From Prochlorococcus sp. AG-424-E20 (GTDB lineage Bacteria; Cyanobacteriota; Cyanobacteriia; PCC-6307; Cyanobiaceae), in the NCBI GenBank assembly GCA_003213355.1, contig QCND01000002.1, forward strand, positions 1 through 49,089: a stretch of 49,089 bases of DNA. The letters run 5' to 3'. Positions 34,301-43,567 of this stretch are shown here, one piece after another. Position 1 is the stretch's first letter; each line of letters starts with the position of its first letter. The position numbers and the translations under genes were made by a program. Under the pieces are notes generated by a model. That model did no database searches. It was not told where the DNA came from and saw only the letters and a list, made by a program, of their open reading frames with translations.

Positions 34301-34597
34301 TTATTTTTTATCAGTATTTTTTTTCTTAGTTGATAAGTAGAACCACATCCAAGTAGGTAAAGTAATAAAAAAACCAATTAGTACTATATAGCTTTTTGTT
34401 GTGTCCCAAGCTGCTTTGTCACAGTCTTCTTTGATTTTAATTGAAGGACTTACTTGACTGTTTAGGTTACTACAAATATTTAGCCCATGAATACTAAGAG
34501 TTCCATATGTTATGGCTGTTGGAACCGTAGCAAGTGATATTGCGAGTATTAAATTGCCTAGCCTCAGGTTGAGGTCTTTTCTCTTTTGTTTATCCAT
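34301..34597 (-). CDS. 98-residue two-span membrane protein, unknown
   Basis: It has two hydrophobic segments (LGNLILAISLATVPTAITYG and YIVLIGFFITLPTWMWFYL) with a polar loop holding two Cys (NICSNLNS, KEDCDKAAW) and a basic tail. The track begins at TTG 34615; ATG 34597 is preferred. The Cys pair in the loop could form a disulfide in the periplasm. Function unknown. Its stop lies 11 bases from the convergent DoxX stop. Confidence 0.5.
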   Translation of the reverse strand: MDKQKRKDLNLRLGNLILAISLATVPTAITYGTLSIHGLNICSNLNSQVSPSIKIKEDCDKAAWDTTKSYIVLIGFFITLPTWMWFYLSTKKKNTDKK

Positions 34598-34879
34598 AGC
34601 TATATTTTTATGCAAATATTTGATATAGCACTGTTTATTTCTTATTTTTTTACAAAGCAGTATGGTTTTTTAATGGGTCCTAAATTTCTTTCTCTGTATT
34701 TTTAGGGTCAAAATCGCTAGAATTTTTTTGTAATTATTAGTTTTATATATTCTTTGTGCTTTGCTTGCTTAAAAGTTTGGTAATAGCTTGTGGGTTTATA
34801 AATTTTGTAAATTTGTAGATGCTTTATATCCTAATCTTAGGCTAAAGTTAATTCCTTGTAGCAATTAATCTATTTTATA

Positions 34880-35083
34880 ATGTCCACAAGTAAGAGAGAA
34901 GAAGTTAGTTCGCATTTGCGTTATATCAGGCAAGAACTTCGTGACTTGGATCAAATGCTTGGCCAATATGGCTTATTACCTGAGCTGTCTGAGCTGAAAG
35001 AGGTGTATAACTCTTTAGATGCTCTTCATCAATTACTTTCAGGTAAAGTTAAAAAGAAACCTAAGCCCGAGTTTGATGATTGA
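34880..35083 (+). CDS. Small helical protein, paralogue of the 31631 gene
   Basis: A 67-residue helical protein. SHLRYIRQELRDLDQ, YGLLPELSELKEVYNSLDAL and the C-terminal KKKPKPEFDD line up with the 71-residue protein at 31631-31846. The shared core (RQELR, GLLPELS, VY..L..L) suggests a helical hairpin or dimer. Function unknown. Confidence 0.65.
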   Translation: MSTSKREEVSSHLRYIRQELRDLDQMLGQYGLLPELSELKEVYNSLDALHQLLSGKVKKKPKPEFDD

Positions 35084-35442
35084 TATATTTGTTTTCTTTT
35101 TGAATAGAGATTTAAAACGCTTTCTTGATTTTAATTTTTTGTAGTGATCAGTTTTGACTGGGACTTTTAAAAAATAATATTCTCCAAGTATACGTAAGGA
35201 AATAACTAAACTTGTAAATTATAAAAATTGCAAAATTTATTTTTTTAATGTAAAAACTTAATATCCTATTAAATTAAGTAGAATAATCATCGAATTTAGG
35301 ATTATTTAAAACTCTCTATTAAATTTAATTTTAAGTTAAAGTAGGGAAATGGAAAGAATAAATTCATCTGAAATTTCTATAAATTCCATTTAGGCTTGGA
35401 CTGAATTGTTATTGAATAAAATTAATATTTGCCAAACCATCT
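35084..35442. other. Gene-free A+T-rich stretch
   Basis: No open frame of note. A weak inverted repeat acttaat/attaagt lies at 35256-35279. Otherwise I see nothing. Confidence 0.4.
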
Positions 35443-36525
35443 CTACTTTACATTTTTGTTTAAAAAACTATTTTTTTCTAGTATGTCATTGATAATTATT
35501 TCTTTAACAAATACTTGTATTACTACTGCCATTGGAATTGCTAACAACAAACCTAATGGACCAAAAATAATAGTAAAAATAAATTGAGCAGTAATTGTCA
35601 ATCCTGGCAGTAATTTGACTTGTTTGTGCATTATTGAAGGAGTTATTACATAGCTCTCAATATTTTGAATTACTATATACAAGCCAAGAACAGCAAATGA
35701 TTTCCATGGGGTGTCTAGCAGTGCAACAGAAAGAGGAAAAATAGTGCTTATTGTTGGACCTACATTTGGGATAATATTTAAGACACCAGCTATTAAAGCA
35801 TTAGCTATTACAAGTTTTATTCCTAGTAAATACAGTCCAATCGCGGCAAGTATCGCTACACAAATTGAGCTCAGTAGAACTCCAGCCATCCAACTACTTA
35901 AGGCATTTCCGCATCGCAACAAAATTATTCTTGCACGCCTTCTATAAAATGATGGGACTAGTAATATAGCAACTTCTCTGTATGATTGAGGCTGTAAAGT
36001 TATCATTAAGCCAACTGATATTATGAAAATTAATTGCAGAATTCCTATTCCAACATTACTTACTAAACTAACTAACTTTGTAATGCTATCTGTTACTGCG
36101 CTGGCAAGACTCGCACCATCTGGAATCATATTAAGCTTATTTGTTAAGATTGTTTTATCGGCTAAATTAGGAGTATTGTCTTTATATACAAGCTCAGAAA
36201 AATTTAAAAACGTATTTATTGAGAGCTCCCATAGTTTGCTTGCTGCTGAAGGTATTTGATTGATTAACTCTTGAAACTCGCTGGTAAATTGCGGAATTAT
36301 TATTACTATTGAAATACTTGAAATAAGAAATATAGAAATTATTGTTATTATTAATGATCCCCATCTAGGAATTTGAAGAAAATCTCGTATTTTACCAGTA
36401 ATTGTACAAAGAGCCATAGCTATTATTATTGAGGCAAAAAATAGTATGACTATTTCTTTTAAACTCCATAAAATCAATACAGAAATAATTAAAGCTGTGA
36501 TTGATAGAAAGCTAGTATGTTTCAA
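35443..36525 (-). CDS. AI-2E family transporter (YdiK/PerM-like permease)
   Basis: A 360-residue membrane protein with about eight spans. The AI-2E/PerM family layout is visible: two N-terminal spans, a long soluble loop with TSEFQELINQIPSAASKLWE, then GLYLLGIKLVIANALIAGVL followed by NIIPNVGPTIST, the conserved family block, and spans to GPLGLLLAIPMAVVIQ. The family includes quorum-signal exporters and Na+/H+ exchangers; the substrate is unknown here. TTG start. It lies 9 bases downstream of psb28. Confidence 0.88.
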   Translation of the reverse strand: MKHTSFLSITALIISVLILWSLKEIVILFFASIIIAMALCTITGKIRDFLQIPRWGSLIITIISIFLISSISIVIIIPQFTSEFQELINQIPSAASKLWELSINTFLNFSELVYKDNTPNLADKTILTNKLNMIPDGASLASAVTDSITKLVSLVSNVGIGILQLIFIISVGLMITLQPQSYREVAILLVPSFYRRRARIILLRCGNALSSWMAGVLLSSICVAILAAIGLYLLGIKLVIANALIAGVLNIIPNVGPTISTIFPLSVALLDTPWKSFAVLGLYIVIQNIESYVITPSIMHKQVKLLPGLTITAQFIFTIIFGPLGLLLAIPMAVVIQVFVKEIIINDILEKNSFLNKNVK

Positions 36526-36534
36526 TTTAAATAA

Positions 36535-36876
36535 TTAATTCTTAGATAGAGAATTTGCATATCTTGAAGCGAAACGCATAAATCTCTCGAATTCTTCTTC
36601 TGAATTCCAATTATAAGTCGACTTAACTTCCTTAACATGATCTTCTGAAATAGATAAATCTATTTTTTTTGTTGAAAGTAAACCTTCGGAATCAATTAGA
36701 TACATTTTTTGCACAGATTTATAATTCATTTGTGTTATTGTTGTAGGTTTGTCAAATTTATAAACGGCTTTGCCTTTTTTGCCGTCGAGGTTTCTAAATA
36801 AACGTATTTCAGGATGAGCTTTTTCGTTTTTCCCTTTAATAAATTGAATTGCAACATCCTCATTGATTTTAGTCAT
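36535..36876 (-). CDS. psb28: Photosystem II assembly protein Psb28
   Basis: Psb28 is a small soluble protein that binds photosystem II assembly intermediates on the cytoplasmic side. The 113-residue length is normal. Matching regions are VAIQFIKGKNEKAHPEIRLF, RNLDGKKGKAVYKFDKP, MYLIDSEGLLSTKKI and the C-terminal EEFERFMRFASRYANS. ATG start at 36876. It is followed by the AI-2E gene and preceded by mnmH on the same strand with a 41-base gap. Confidence 0.95.
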   Translation of the reverse strand: MTKINEDVAIQFIKGKNEKAHPEIRLFRNLDGKKGKAVYKFDKPTTITQMNYKSVQKMYLIDSEGLLSTKKIDLSISEDHVKEVKSTYNWNSEEEFERFMRFASRYANSLSKN

Positions 36877-36917
36877 CTTTTCTTTTAATTTAATTAATAG
36901 AAATATCTTTATGAAAA

Positions 36918-37970
36918 CTATAAGGGATTGAGCTTCTCATTTAAGATTTTATTTAATGATGATTTTAGGCTTAAACCACTAAGATCAATTGAATTTATAT
37001 TATTTGTTTTTTTAAGCTCATATTCATAGCACTTGTCATAATAATCAAGCATGGATTCGCAGGCCTTTGACCATTCTTTTCTTTTAATTGCCGTTAAGGC
37101 TTCTTTTGTTCTTTGTGGGCCTAACCTTTTACTTATTCTATTTACAGCATCATTTAATTCAGTTTGAGAGTTCTGACTATAAACATTGACTAAATTTTCT
37201 ACCCGTTCATTTTTGTCTTTAATTATTTCAATGATAGGTGCTTTCTTCATTTTTGTATACAAACTATTTGGTATGCGACATTTACCTAGATTAGAACTTT
37301 CAGCTTCAATCCATATCTCTATAGCGCTATTTTTTTGAAAGTTATCAAGAGATTCTGCGAGAATATTTTCAAATTGTTGAGTTGAGGGCTGATCCTTCAT
37401 ACCTAATGAACCAAAACTACTTCCTCTATGATTAGCAATTCCCTCTAGATCAATTACATGTATATTTTCTTCATTTATATAATTTAATAGGTCTGTTTTT
37501 CTTGTTCCAGTTTTACCTCCTAAAAGTCTTATTGGTAAATCAGCCTCGAATTGATTTAAAACCCATTTTCTATAGTTTTTATATCCACCTTTTAGTAAAT
37601 ATGTCCTAATACCAGTTGTTCGAGCAAGCCAGGCAAAAGCACTAGATCTCATACCACCTCTCCAACAATATATTCGTAATGATTTATTTTTGCCTTCTTT
37701 TTTTGTGGTGATCTGAAGGATTATTTCTAATAGATTTTTAGCGTTAGGAATGGTTACTTTTAACCCCTGAAGTATCGCTTTTAAGCGACTTTCTTTTTTA
37801 TAACTTTTACCAATTGTCTCTCTTTCGCTGTCCGAAAACAAAGGAATATTGACAGCACCCGGCCAATGACCTTGGTGAAATTCTTTGGGACTTCTTACAT
37901 CAATGATTGGGCTGGTTAAATTTCGAAAATCCGTAACGGGATAGCTCGAATTGGTAGGTTTCTCTGACAT
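36918..37970 (-). CDS. mnmH: tRNA 2-selenouridine/geranyl-2-thiouridine synthase, Walker A altered
   Basis: MnmH (SelU/YbbB) exchanges sulfur for selenium in the wobble uridine of some tRNAs, via a geranylated intermediate. The rhodanese domain (residues ~10-130) has IIDVRSPKEFHQGHWPGA and the catalytic Cys in IYCWRGGMRS. The C-terminal part has a P-loop, here LLGGKTGTRKTDLL. The usual GSGKT/GTGKT reads GTRKT: the Gly before the Lys is Arg (codon AGA where GGA is expected). The protein is otherwise full length (350 residues). No selD is in the window. Confidence 0.88.
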   Translation of the reverse strand: MSEKPTNSSYPVTDFRNLTSPIIDVRSPKEFHQGHWPGAVNIPLFSDSERETIGKSYKKESRLKAILQGLKVTIPNAKNLLEIILQITTKKEGKNKSLRIYCWRGGMRSSAFAWLARTTGIRTYLLKGGYKNYRKWVLNQFEADLPIRLLGGKTGTRKTDLLNYINEENIHVIDLEGIANHRGSSFGSLGMKDQPSTQQFENILAESLDNFQKNSAIEIWIEAESSNLGKCRIPNSLYTKMKKAPIIEIIKDKNERVENLVNVYSQNSQTELNDAVNRISKRLGPQRTKEALTAIKRKEWSKACESMLDYYDKCYEYELKKTNNINSIDLSGLSLKSSLNKILNEKLNPL

Positions 37971-38010
37971 AGTATTAGTGCTTAGGTCATTTTAAGGCCT
38001 GCAGTTGATC

Positions 38011-38727
38011 ATGACTGAAGAAAAATCACATCCAAGCAAAGAGAGCATAGAGGAGTTCTTGGGGGCTTTTAAGATGGCTTCAGAAAGGAAACGACTCGGA
38101 TTGTTGAATGGTTTAGAGGGAAGGGTTGATGAGCTTCTAGGCCTTGGATCTGCCTTATTGTCTGATTTTGATCCTGATGCTTGTGACTGGGCCCCTGGTT
38201 TTATTTTGCAACTCATTCATAAGACTGATAAAGATTTCATAAGAAATACTCTCAATTGTGATGACCTTTCTTGGTTTGATTCCCCATCAGATGTTGGTTT
38301 TGATTATTCACCTCTTCAGCAATTTTTGTTAAACGAAAGCTATGAGGATGCTGACCGCTTTACAAGCTCGAAACTTAGAGAGCTTGCAGGTGAAAAGGCA
38401 GTAAAAAGAGGGTATGTTTATTTCTCTGAGGTTGAATCAATACCTTCGATTGATTTATCAACTTTGGATAAACTTTGGGTTGTTTATTCCAGAGGAAAAT
38501 TTGGCTTTACAGTTCAAGCGAAAATATTAGATTCATTAGGGGGAAGATATGACAAGCTTTGGCCTCGAATAGGTTGGAAAAAAGATGGTATATGGACTAG
38601 ATATCCAAAAGCATTTAATTGGTCAATTGATGCACCTAATGGTCACATGCCGTTGGTTAATCAACTGAGAGGAGTTCGTTTGATGGATGCGTTGCTAAAG
38701 CATCAAGGATTTAAAGTTAAATGCTAA
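38011..38727 (+). CDS. GUN4-domain protein (magnesium chelatase regulator)
   Basis: GUN4 binds porphyrins and stimulates magnesium chelatase in chlorophyll synthesis. The C-terminal domain (residues ~105-235) carries the family pattern: NESYEDADRFTSSKLRELAG, IDLSTLDKLWVVYSRGKFGF followed by TVQAKI, and GHMPLVNQ. The N-terminal ~100 residues are helical and family-typical for longer cyanobacterial forms. ATG 38011 is preferred over the TTG 38005 in the track. It is divergent from mnmH with 40 bases between. Paralogues exist, so the symbol gun4 is not applied. Confidence 0.88.
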   Translation: MTEEKSHPSKESIEEFLGAFKMASERKRLGLLNGLEGRVDELLGLGSALLSDFDPDACDWAPGFILQLIHKTDKDFIRNTLNCDDLSWFDSPSDVGFDYSPLQQFLLNESYEDADRFTSSKLRELAGEKAVKRGYVYFSEVESIPSIDLSTLDKLWVVYSRGKFGFTVQAKILDSLGGRYDKLWPRIGWKKDGIWTRYPKAFNWSIDAPNGHMPLVNQLRGVRLMDALLKHQGFKVKC

Positions 38728-38857
38728 CGATTTGATTATTTATGCTTAATTTTTTCTTGTAGAACACTTTTTATGACTTAAGTTGAAAATATGTTTTTAA
38801 CTTTCAGACTGATTTTTCGATCAGAAGATTAATTTACAAAGAATGTTTTAATTAATT

Positions 38858-39250
38858 GTGGATCCTTCTAAAAATTGGGCCGTATTTATTCATCCCTCTA
38901 CATTAAAACTAGCATCATTTGTTGAAACTCTTTTAGAGCCTGTAATTTGTAGAGAAACTGCAAAAAAGATTGAATTGGGATTGCATGAGGCTCTGGTTAA
39001 CGCAGTGGTTCATGGCAACTTGTCTAATCCTAATAAAGTTATTCGTGTTAGAAGAATTCTTACTCCCAACTGGATTATTTGGCAAATACAAGATGAAGGT
39101 TTAGGTATAGTTGAACATAAAAGGATAGGTTGTTTACCTTTAAAGATTGATGTTAATGGTGGAAGAGGAATTTATTTAATTTATAAGTGTTTTGACGATG
39201 TCAGATGGAGCAGGAAAGGGAATAGACTTCAGTTGTCAGTTAAGAAATAA
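38858..39250 (+). CDS. RsbW-like serine kinase / anti-sigma ATPase
   Basis: A single GHKL ATPase domain of 130 residues with the N-box IELGLHEALVNAVVHGN, the G1-like DEGLGI and G2-like GGRGIYLIY. Such short lone ATPases resemble anti-sigma factor kinases (RsbW/SpoIIAB) that phosphorylate a STAS partner. No STAS protein or sigma factor lies nearby. GTG start at 38858. It is nearly convergent with the 85-residue gene (four bases between stops). Confidence 0.85.
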   Translation: MDPSKNWAVFIHPSTLKLASFVETLLEPVICRETAKKIELGLHEALVNAVVHGNLSNPNKVIRVRRILTPNWIIWQIQDEGLGIVEHKRIGCLPLKIDVNGGRGIYLIYKCFDDVRWSRKGNRLQLSVKK

Positions 39251-39254
39251 GTCT

Positions 39255-39512
39255 TTAATGACTTTTACAACCCGTATCTTTTATTTCTTCTTTTATCCAC
39301 AATATTGCTTGATTCAGTAAGTCTTCTATTTCTGCATCATCTCCATCATTAATTAATTGTGAAATTGCCGAAATAATTAATTCAGCACTTCTTCTTTGTT
39401 TGTTTCCCCTGAATTTATGCCAGTTGTAATTATCAATGCTGATTTCATTATGGAGCTCTTTTGCAAGTAAGTGAATTTTTTCTGGCCAAATGTAGGTATT
39501 TTTTTTTAGCAT
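39255..39512 (-). CDS. 85-residue conserved-looking hypothetical protein (DUF6439-like)
   Basis: Short helical protein with HLLAKELHNEISIDNYNWHK and QRRSAELIISAISQLINDGD, then AEIEDLLNQAILWIKEEIKD and a Cys near the end (TGCKSH). The pattern resembles the cyanobacterial DUF6439 group, as far as memory allows. Function unknown. It lies downstream of the methyltransferase gene on the same strand. Confidence 0.6.
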   Translation of the reverse strand: MLKKNTYIWPEKIHLLAKELHNEISIDNYNWHKFRGNKQRRSAELIISAISQLINDGDDAEIEDLLNQAILWIKEEIKDTGCKSH

Positions 39513-39560
39513 AATAAGAAGAGTATGTGTGATTTTTTTGACATGATTTTTTCTATAAAA

Positions 39561-40622
39561 TTAAATTGGCTTGTTTGCTTTCCATACTTTAGTCATGAAG
39601 TGAGATTCAGAAGTTATAGATGAAAATCCACATTCTTCTAATCTTAAGTTTATGTTATCGACTATATAATCTCTGTAGTAAGGTTCATGAAATATTTTGT
39701 GAAAGTTTTCCATTATTGGAGTGAACTTTGGAGAATCTTCTATTTGAATAGAGTCTGCAAGAACAAGTGTTCCGCCAGGTTCTAACAATCTGAAGCATTC
39801 GTTCAAAACATTTTGGCGTGCATCTCTGGGAAGTTCGTGAAATAGGAAAACACAAGTTAATGCTTGAAAACTCGCTGATGCATAGGGCATTTTTTCTGCG
39901 TTTCCTTTGGTCAGTTGAACAAGATCACCACTTCTGGAACTTAGATATTTGCTTGCTTGCTTCAGGTATGAGCCTGATAAATCAAGACCATAAAGTTCAA
40001 CTTGTGGCAATGCACTTTGTATTTGCTGTAATGTTCTTCCCGTTCCTGTAGCGACGTCTAAAACCTTTACTTTCTTCGAGCCTTCAGATAAATACTTTTT
40101 CAGACCTCTTTTTAAAGGAGATAAAACTCTTCTTCTCATAGAATCGGCAGTCCCATTGAAAAGAATTTCAACTTGTAAGTCATAAATTTCAGCAGAATGA
40201 TCACTTAGGTAACCATCTGTTTGGTGATGGAAATTCTGTAAATAGTAGTCAGGGTAATCTTCTTCATTTACAATTTTTGGGATTTCTCTGGTTTTATTTT
40301 TTCTTCGCCTCTGCCAAGTTTGTGGCATGTCTAGCCAAACCAAGGGGTATTTCTTTGCCCATTCAAACCATGGAGCTTCGAAAAGTTGTGATTTAGGGTA
40401 AACGCCTGACTCTGCTTCTCTCCAATCAATATTCTCTAGATTTTCCATTGATCTTCTAACTTCTTTAATTAGATCTTGATTGATTGGAAAATTTTCCGGG
40501 ACGGCTCCAGGTGCAAACACCTCCATTAACTTTGTACTCAACTCTTTATGCGCTAACCCAGCAAGCGTTTTACCTTGTTGAAGAGTATGATACGCAATTT
40601 TTTTAAGGTTTGGCGCTGCCAT
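39561..40622 (-). CDS. Class I SAM-dependent methyltransferase
   Basis: A 353-residue methyltransferase. The N-terminal ~150 residues are family-specific (APGAVPENFPINQDLIKEV, PWFEWAKKYPLVWLDMPQTW). The SAM site is VKVLDVATGTGRTLQQIQ near residue 188, followed by ELYGLDLSGSYLKQA, KGNAEKMPYASASFQALTCV and FLFHELP, LLEPGGTLVLADSIQ. This resembles UbiE-type enzymes and homologous plastid proteins. Substrate unknown. ATG start. Confidence 0.85.
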   Translation of the reverse strand: MAAPNLKKIAYHTLQQGKTLAGLAHKELSTKLMEVFAPGAVPENFPINQDLIKEVRRSMENLENIDWREAESGVYPKSQLFEAPWFEWAKKYPLVWLDMPQTWQRRRKNKTREIPKIVNEEDYPDYYLQNFHHQTDGYLSDHSAEIYDLQVEILFNGTADSMRRRVLSPLKRGLKKYLSEGSKKVKVLDVATGTGRTLQQIQSALPQVELYGLDLSGSYLKQASKYLSSRSGDLVQLTKGNAEKMPYASASFQALTCVFLFHELPRDARQNVLNECFRLLEPGGTLVLADSIQIEDSPKFTPIMENFHKIFHEPYYRDYIVDNINLRLEECGFSSITSESHFMTKVWKANKPI

Positions 40623-40690
40623 GAACCAAGTTACTTATTCCTCTATTATCTAACAGATTTGATTGATTAGTGACGAGTTAGCTAAAAAAA

Positions 40691-40727
40691 AATTAAGGTC
40701 TATGCATATTTTGCATAGACCTTAATT
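40691..40727 (-). terminator. Strong intrinsic terminator of glnA
   Basis: A 16-bp perfect stem (aattaaggtctatgca / tgcatagaccttaatt) closes a five-base loop. On the minus strand it is followed by a T-run (seen as the a-run before 40691). It begins 33 bases after the glnA stop. Confidence 0.85.
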
Positions 40728-40759
40728 CTGTATCCTTAAAATTATTAGAGGAATTTATT

Positions 40760-42181
40760 TTAAGCGTCGTAGTACATGGTGAATTCATGAGGATGAGGCC
40801 TTTGTCTTAGCTGTTGAACTTCTTCGTATTTAAGTTCTATCCAGTTATTAATGAAATCTTCTGTAAATACTCCCCCTTCAGTTAAATATTTGCTGTCACT
40901 TTTTAATGCCTCTAATGCATCGTTCAATGAAGAGGGGACAGTATCTATTTTTGATAATTCCTCTGAAGGAAGCTCAAAAAGGTCAACGTCAACTCCATCT
41001 CCAGGATCAATTTGATTTTTGATTCCATCGATACCTGCCATCATCATTGCTGAAAAAGCGATGTAAGGGTTAGCTAATGCGTCACCTGATCTAAATTCAA
41101 GTCTCTTTGCTTTTGGACTTGGTCCAGTCAAAGGTATTCTTACAGCAGCTGATCGATTACCCTGTGAATAAACAAGATTAACAGGTGCCTCGAATCCTGG
41201 TACCAATCTTTTGTAACTATTGGTAGTTGGATTTGTAAAAGCAAGGAAGGATGGTGCATGTTTGAGTATTCCACCGATATACCATTTAGCCGTTTGAGAT
41301 AAATTAGCGTAAGTACCTTCTCCATAAAATAAAGGTTGACCGCCTTTCCAAAGACTTTGATGAACATGCATTCCTGTTCCATTATCATTGAAGACTGGCT
41401 TGGGCATGAAAGTTGCAGTTTTCCCATATTTCTTTGCTACGTTTCTGACGATGTATTTGTAAATCATTACATTGTCAGCTGCGTTGATTAGGGGAGCAAA
41501 TTTCATCCCTAATTCATGTTGACCAGCTCCTGCTACTTCATGGTGATGTTTCTCAATGGGTATTCCTAACTCACCCATCAGTAGGAGCATCTCTGACCTC
41601 ATGTCTTGGGCTGTGTCATTAGGTGAAACAGGGAAATATCCTTCTTTTAGTTGAATTTTGTACCCAAGGTTTCCTCCTTCTTCTTCTCTCCCTGTATTCC
41701 AGGGGGCTTCTATGGTGTCAACACTATAAAAGCTACTACCTTCTCCTGAATTGTAACGGACATCATCAAAAATAAAGAATTCTGGTTCAGGACCAAAAAA
41801 TGCAGCATCTGCAACACTAGTGCTTCCTAAATAATCCAAAGCCTTTTGTGCCAAAGCTCTTGGACATCTGGCATACGGCTCTCCACTCCTTGGCTCCTGA
41901 ATTGAGCAAATCAAACTAAGAGTTTTGTGATGGTAAAAAGGGTCTATCCAGCTCGTTGATGGATCTGGAACCATTGCCATATCAGATTCGTTTATGGCTT
42001 TCCAACCGCGAATAGAAGAACCATCAAAGGCAAGCCCTTCTGTAAAAGAGCTTTCTTCAATTAGATCTGAAGCTACCGTTAAATGTTGCCACTTACCATG
42101 CAAGTCAGCGAATTTTAAATCTATTAGCTGAATGCCCTCATCCTTAATTTGACGAAGAACATCTTGAGAGGTCTTGCTCAT
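40760..42181 (-). CDS. glnA: Glutamine synthetase type I
   Basis: GlnA makes glutamine from glutamate, ammonia and ATP and is the main ammonium-assimilation enzyme. The 473-residue protein has the standard type-I sites: [51 protein letters not shown] and RSAAVRIP. The loop with the adenylylation tyrosine in enteric enzymes reads [11 protein letters not shown] here, with Phe in that place, so control by adenylylation is not possible at this position. ATG start. A strong terminator follows. Upstream, no clear NtcA box was found. Confidence 0.97.
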   Translation of the reverse strand: MSKTSQDVLRQIKDEGIQLIDLKFADLHGKWQHLTVASDLIEESSFTEGLAFDGSSIRGWKAINESDMAMVPDPSTSWIDPFYHHKTLSLICSIQEPRSGEPYARCPRALAQKALDYLGSTSVADAAFFGPEPEFFIFDDVRYNSGEGSSFYSVDTIEAPWNTGREEEGGNLGYKIQLKEGYFPVSPNDTAQDMRSEMLLLMGELGIPIEKHHHEVAGAGQHELGMKFAPLINAADNVMIYKYIVRNVAKKYGKTATFMPKPVFNDNGTGMHVHQSLWKGGQPLFYGEGTYANLSQTAKWYIGGILKHAPSFLAFTNPTTNSYKRLVPGFEAPVNLVYSQGNRSAAVRIPLTGPSPKAKRLEFRSGDALANPYIAFSAMMMAGIDGIKNQIDPGDGVDVDLFELPSEELSKIDTVPSSLNDALEALKSDSKYLTEGGVFTEDFINNWIELKYEEVQQLRQRPHPHEFTMYYDA

Positions 42182-42406
42182 GATGAATTTGATTTACAAC
42201 AGATATACTTAATTATGAACGTAATAAGCGATCGTATCTCTTTTTGTATTAAGAAGCACTTTTTTTAGACTTTTAACGGAAAACTTTGATTACTTTTTCT
42301 CTTTTTTGGCAAATCTAGCAAATTCCTATTGCAATCCCTAAAAAAAACACCCCGACTTTGCCTATCGCCTTTTAGGCTCGTAATAGATATAAACTGATCT
42401 GTTTTC

Positions 42407-43567
42407 TTGGCCACTCAAATTCTTCCTTCTGTTGATAATCAACATCGTAAAGATTTTGGTCCAACTGTTTCTCCTGAAAGGTTATTGCTTGGGCCAGGCC
42501 CATCTAATGCAGATCCTGCTGTTTTGAAAGCGCTCTCTCAGCCTCCCATTGGACATTTAGATCCTTTTTATGTGGACTTGATGAGTGAGGTTCAAGAGTT
42601 GCTTAGATATGCTTGGCAAACTAGCAATCGATTAACACTTCCAATGAGTGGAACAGGAAGTGCCGCAATGGAGGCAACATTAGCAAATGTCGTTGAGCCA
42701 GAAGATACGGTTTTAGTTGCTATCAAAGGATATTTTGGACATCGACTTGCGGATATGGCCGGTCGATATAAGGCAAATGTTGAAAGCATTCAGAAAGAAT
42801 GGGGTAATGCATTTTCACTTGAGGAAATCGAAGATGCTCTGAAAAAATATAACCCAGCTGTTTTAGCTATTGTTCATGCCGAAACCTCAACTGGTGTATG
42901 TCAACCCATGGATGGGATTGGTGATTTATGCAGAAAATATAATTGTTTACTTCTTGTAGACACAGTAACTTCTTTGGGTGGCGTTCCTCTTTATTTGGAT
43001 GAATGGAAAATTGATTTAGCTTACAGTTGCAGTCAGAAAGGATTAAGTTGCCCTCCAGGGCTAGGTCCTTTTTCAATGAATGAAAGAGCCGAAAATAAAA
43101 TGTCTAATAGAAAAGATAAAGTTCCCAATTGGTATTTAGATGTCTCTTTGCTTAATAAATATTGGGGAAGTGATCGTGTATATCATCATACGGCTCCCGT
43201 AAATATGAATTTTGGTATTCGTGAAGCGCTTAGATTATTAGCGGAAGAAGGATTAGAAGACTCTTGGGATAGACACAGTAAAAATGCAAAATTGCTTTGG
43301 AATTCGTTAGAAAACATTGGTTTAGAATTACATGTTAAAGAAGAATTACGCTTACCTACCCTAACAACAGTGAAAATACCTGAGGATGTTGATGGTAAGG
43401 CATTTACTAAGCATTTGCTAAATAATTTTGGAGTTGAGATAGGTGGAGGCTTAGGCGATCTGGCTGGAAAAGTATGGAGAATTGGTTTGATGGGATATAA
43501 CTCCACCTCTGCAAATGTAGATAAGATAATAAATATTTTTGAAACTGAATTACCTAAGTTTAGATAA
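42407..43567 (+). CDS. Class V aminotransferase (serine-pyruvate / alanine-glyoxylate type)
   Basis: A 386-residue PLP enzyme with LLLGPGPSNADPAVLKALSQ at the N-terminus, PMSGTGSAAMEATLANVV for the phosphate cup, VHAETSTGVCQPMDGIG, LLVDTVTSLGGVPL and the PLP lysine in CSQKGLSCPPGLGPF. In a photosynthetic cell it probably transaminates glyoxylate from photorespiration with serine or alanine. Only a TTG start (42407) suits. It overlaps the convergent tadA by 18 bases. Divergent from glnA. Confidence 0.9.
   Translation: MATQILPSVDNQHRKDFGPTVSPERLLLGPGPSNADPAVLKALSQPPIGHLDPFYVDLMSEVQELLRYAWQTSNRLTLPMSGTGSAAMEATLANVVEPEDTVLVAIKGYFGHRLADMAGRYKANVESIQKEWGNAFSLEEIEDALKKYNPAVLAIVHAETSTGVCQPMDGIGDLCRKYNCLLLVDTVTSLGGVPLYLDEWKIDLAYSCSQKGLSCPPGLGPFSMNERAENKMSNRKDKVPNWYLDVSLLNKYWGSDRVYHHTAPVNMNFGIREALRLLAEEGLEDSWDRHSKNAKLLWNSLENIGLELHVKEELRLPTLTTVKIPEDVDGKAFTKHLLNNFGVEIGGGLGDLAGKVWRIGLMGYNSTSANVDKIINIFETELPKFR

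Noticed and set aside
42182-42406. NtcA box or glutamine riboswitch upstream of glnA
   Set aside because: No GTA-N8-TAC was found (only TAC-N8-TAC near 42196-42209), and the conserved sequence of the glnA RNA motif is not present.
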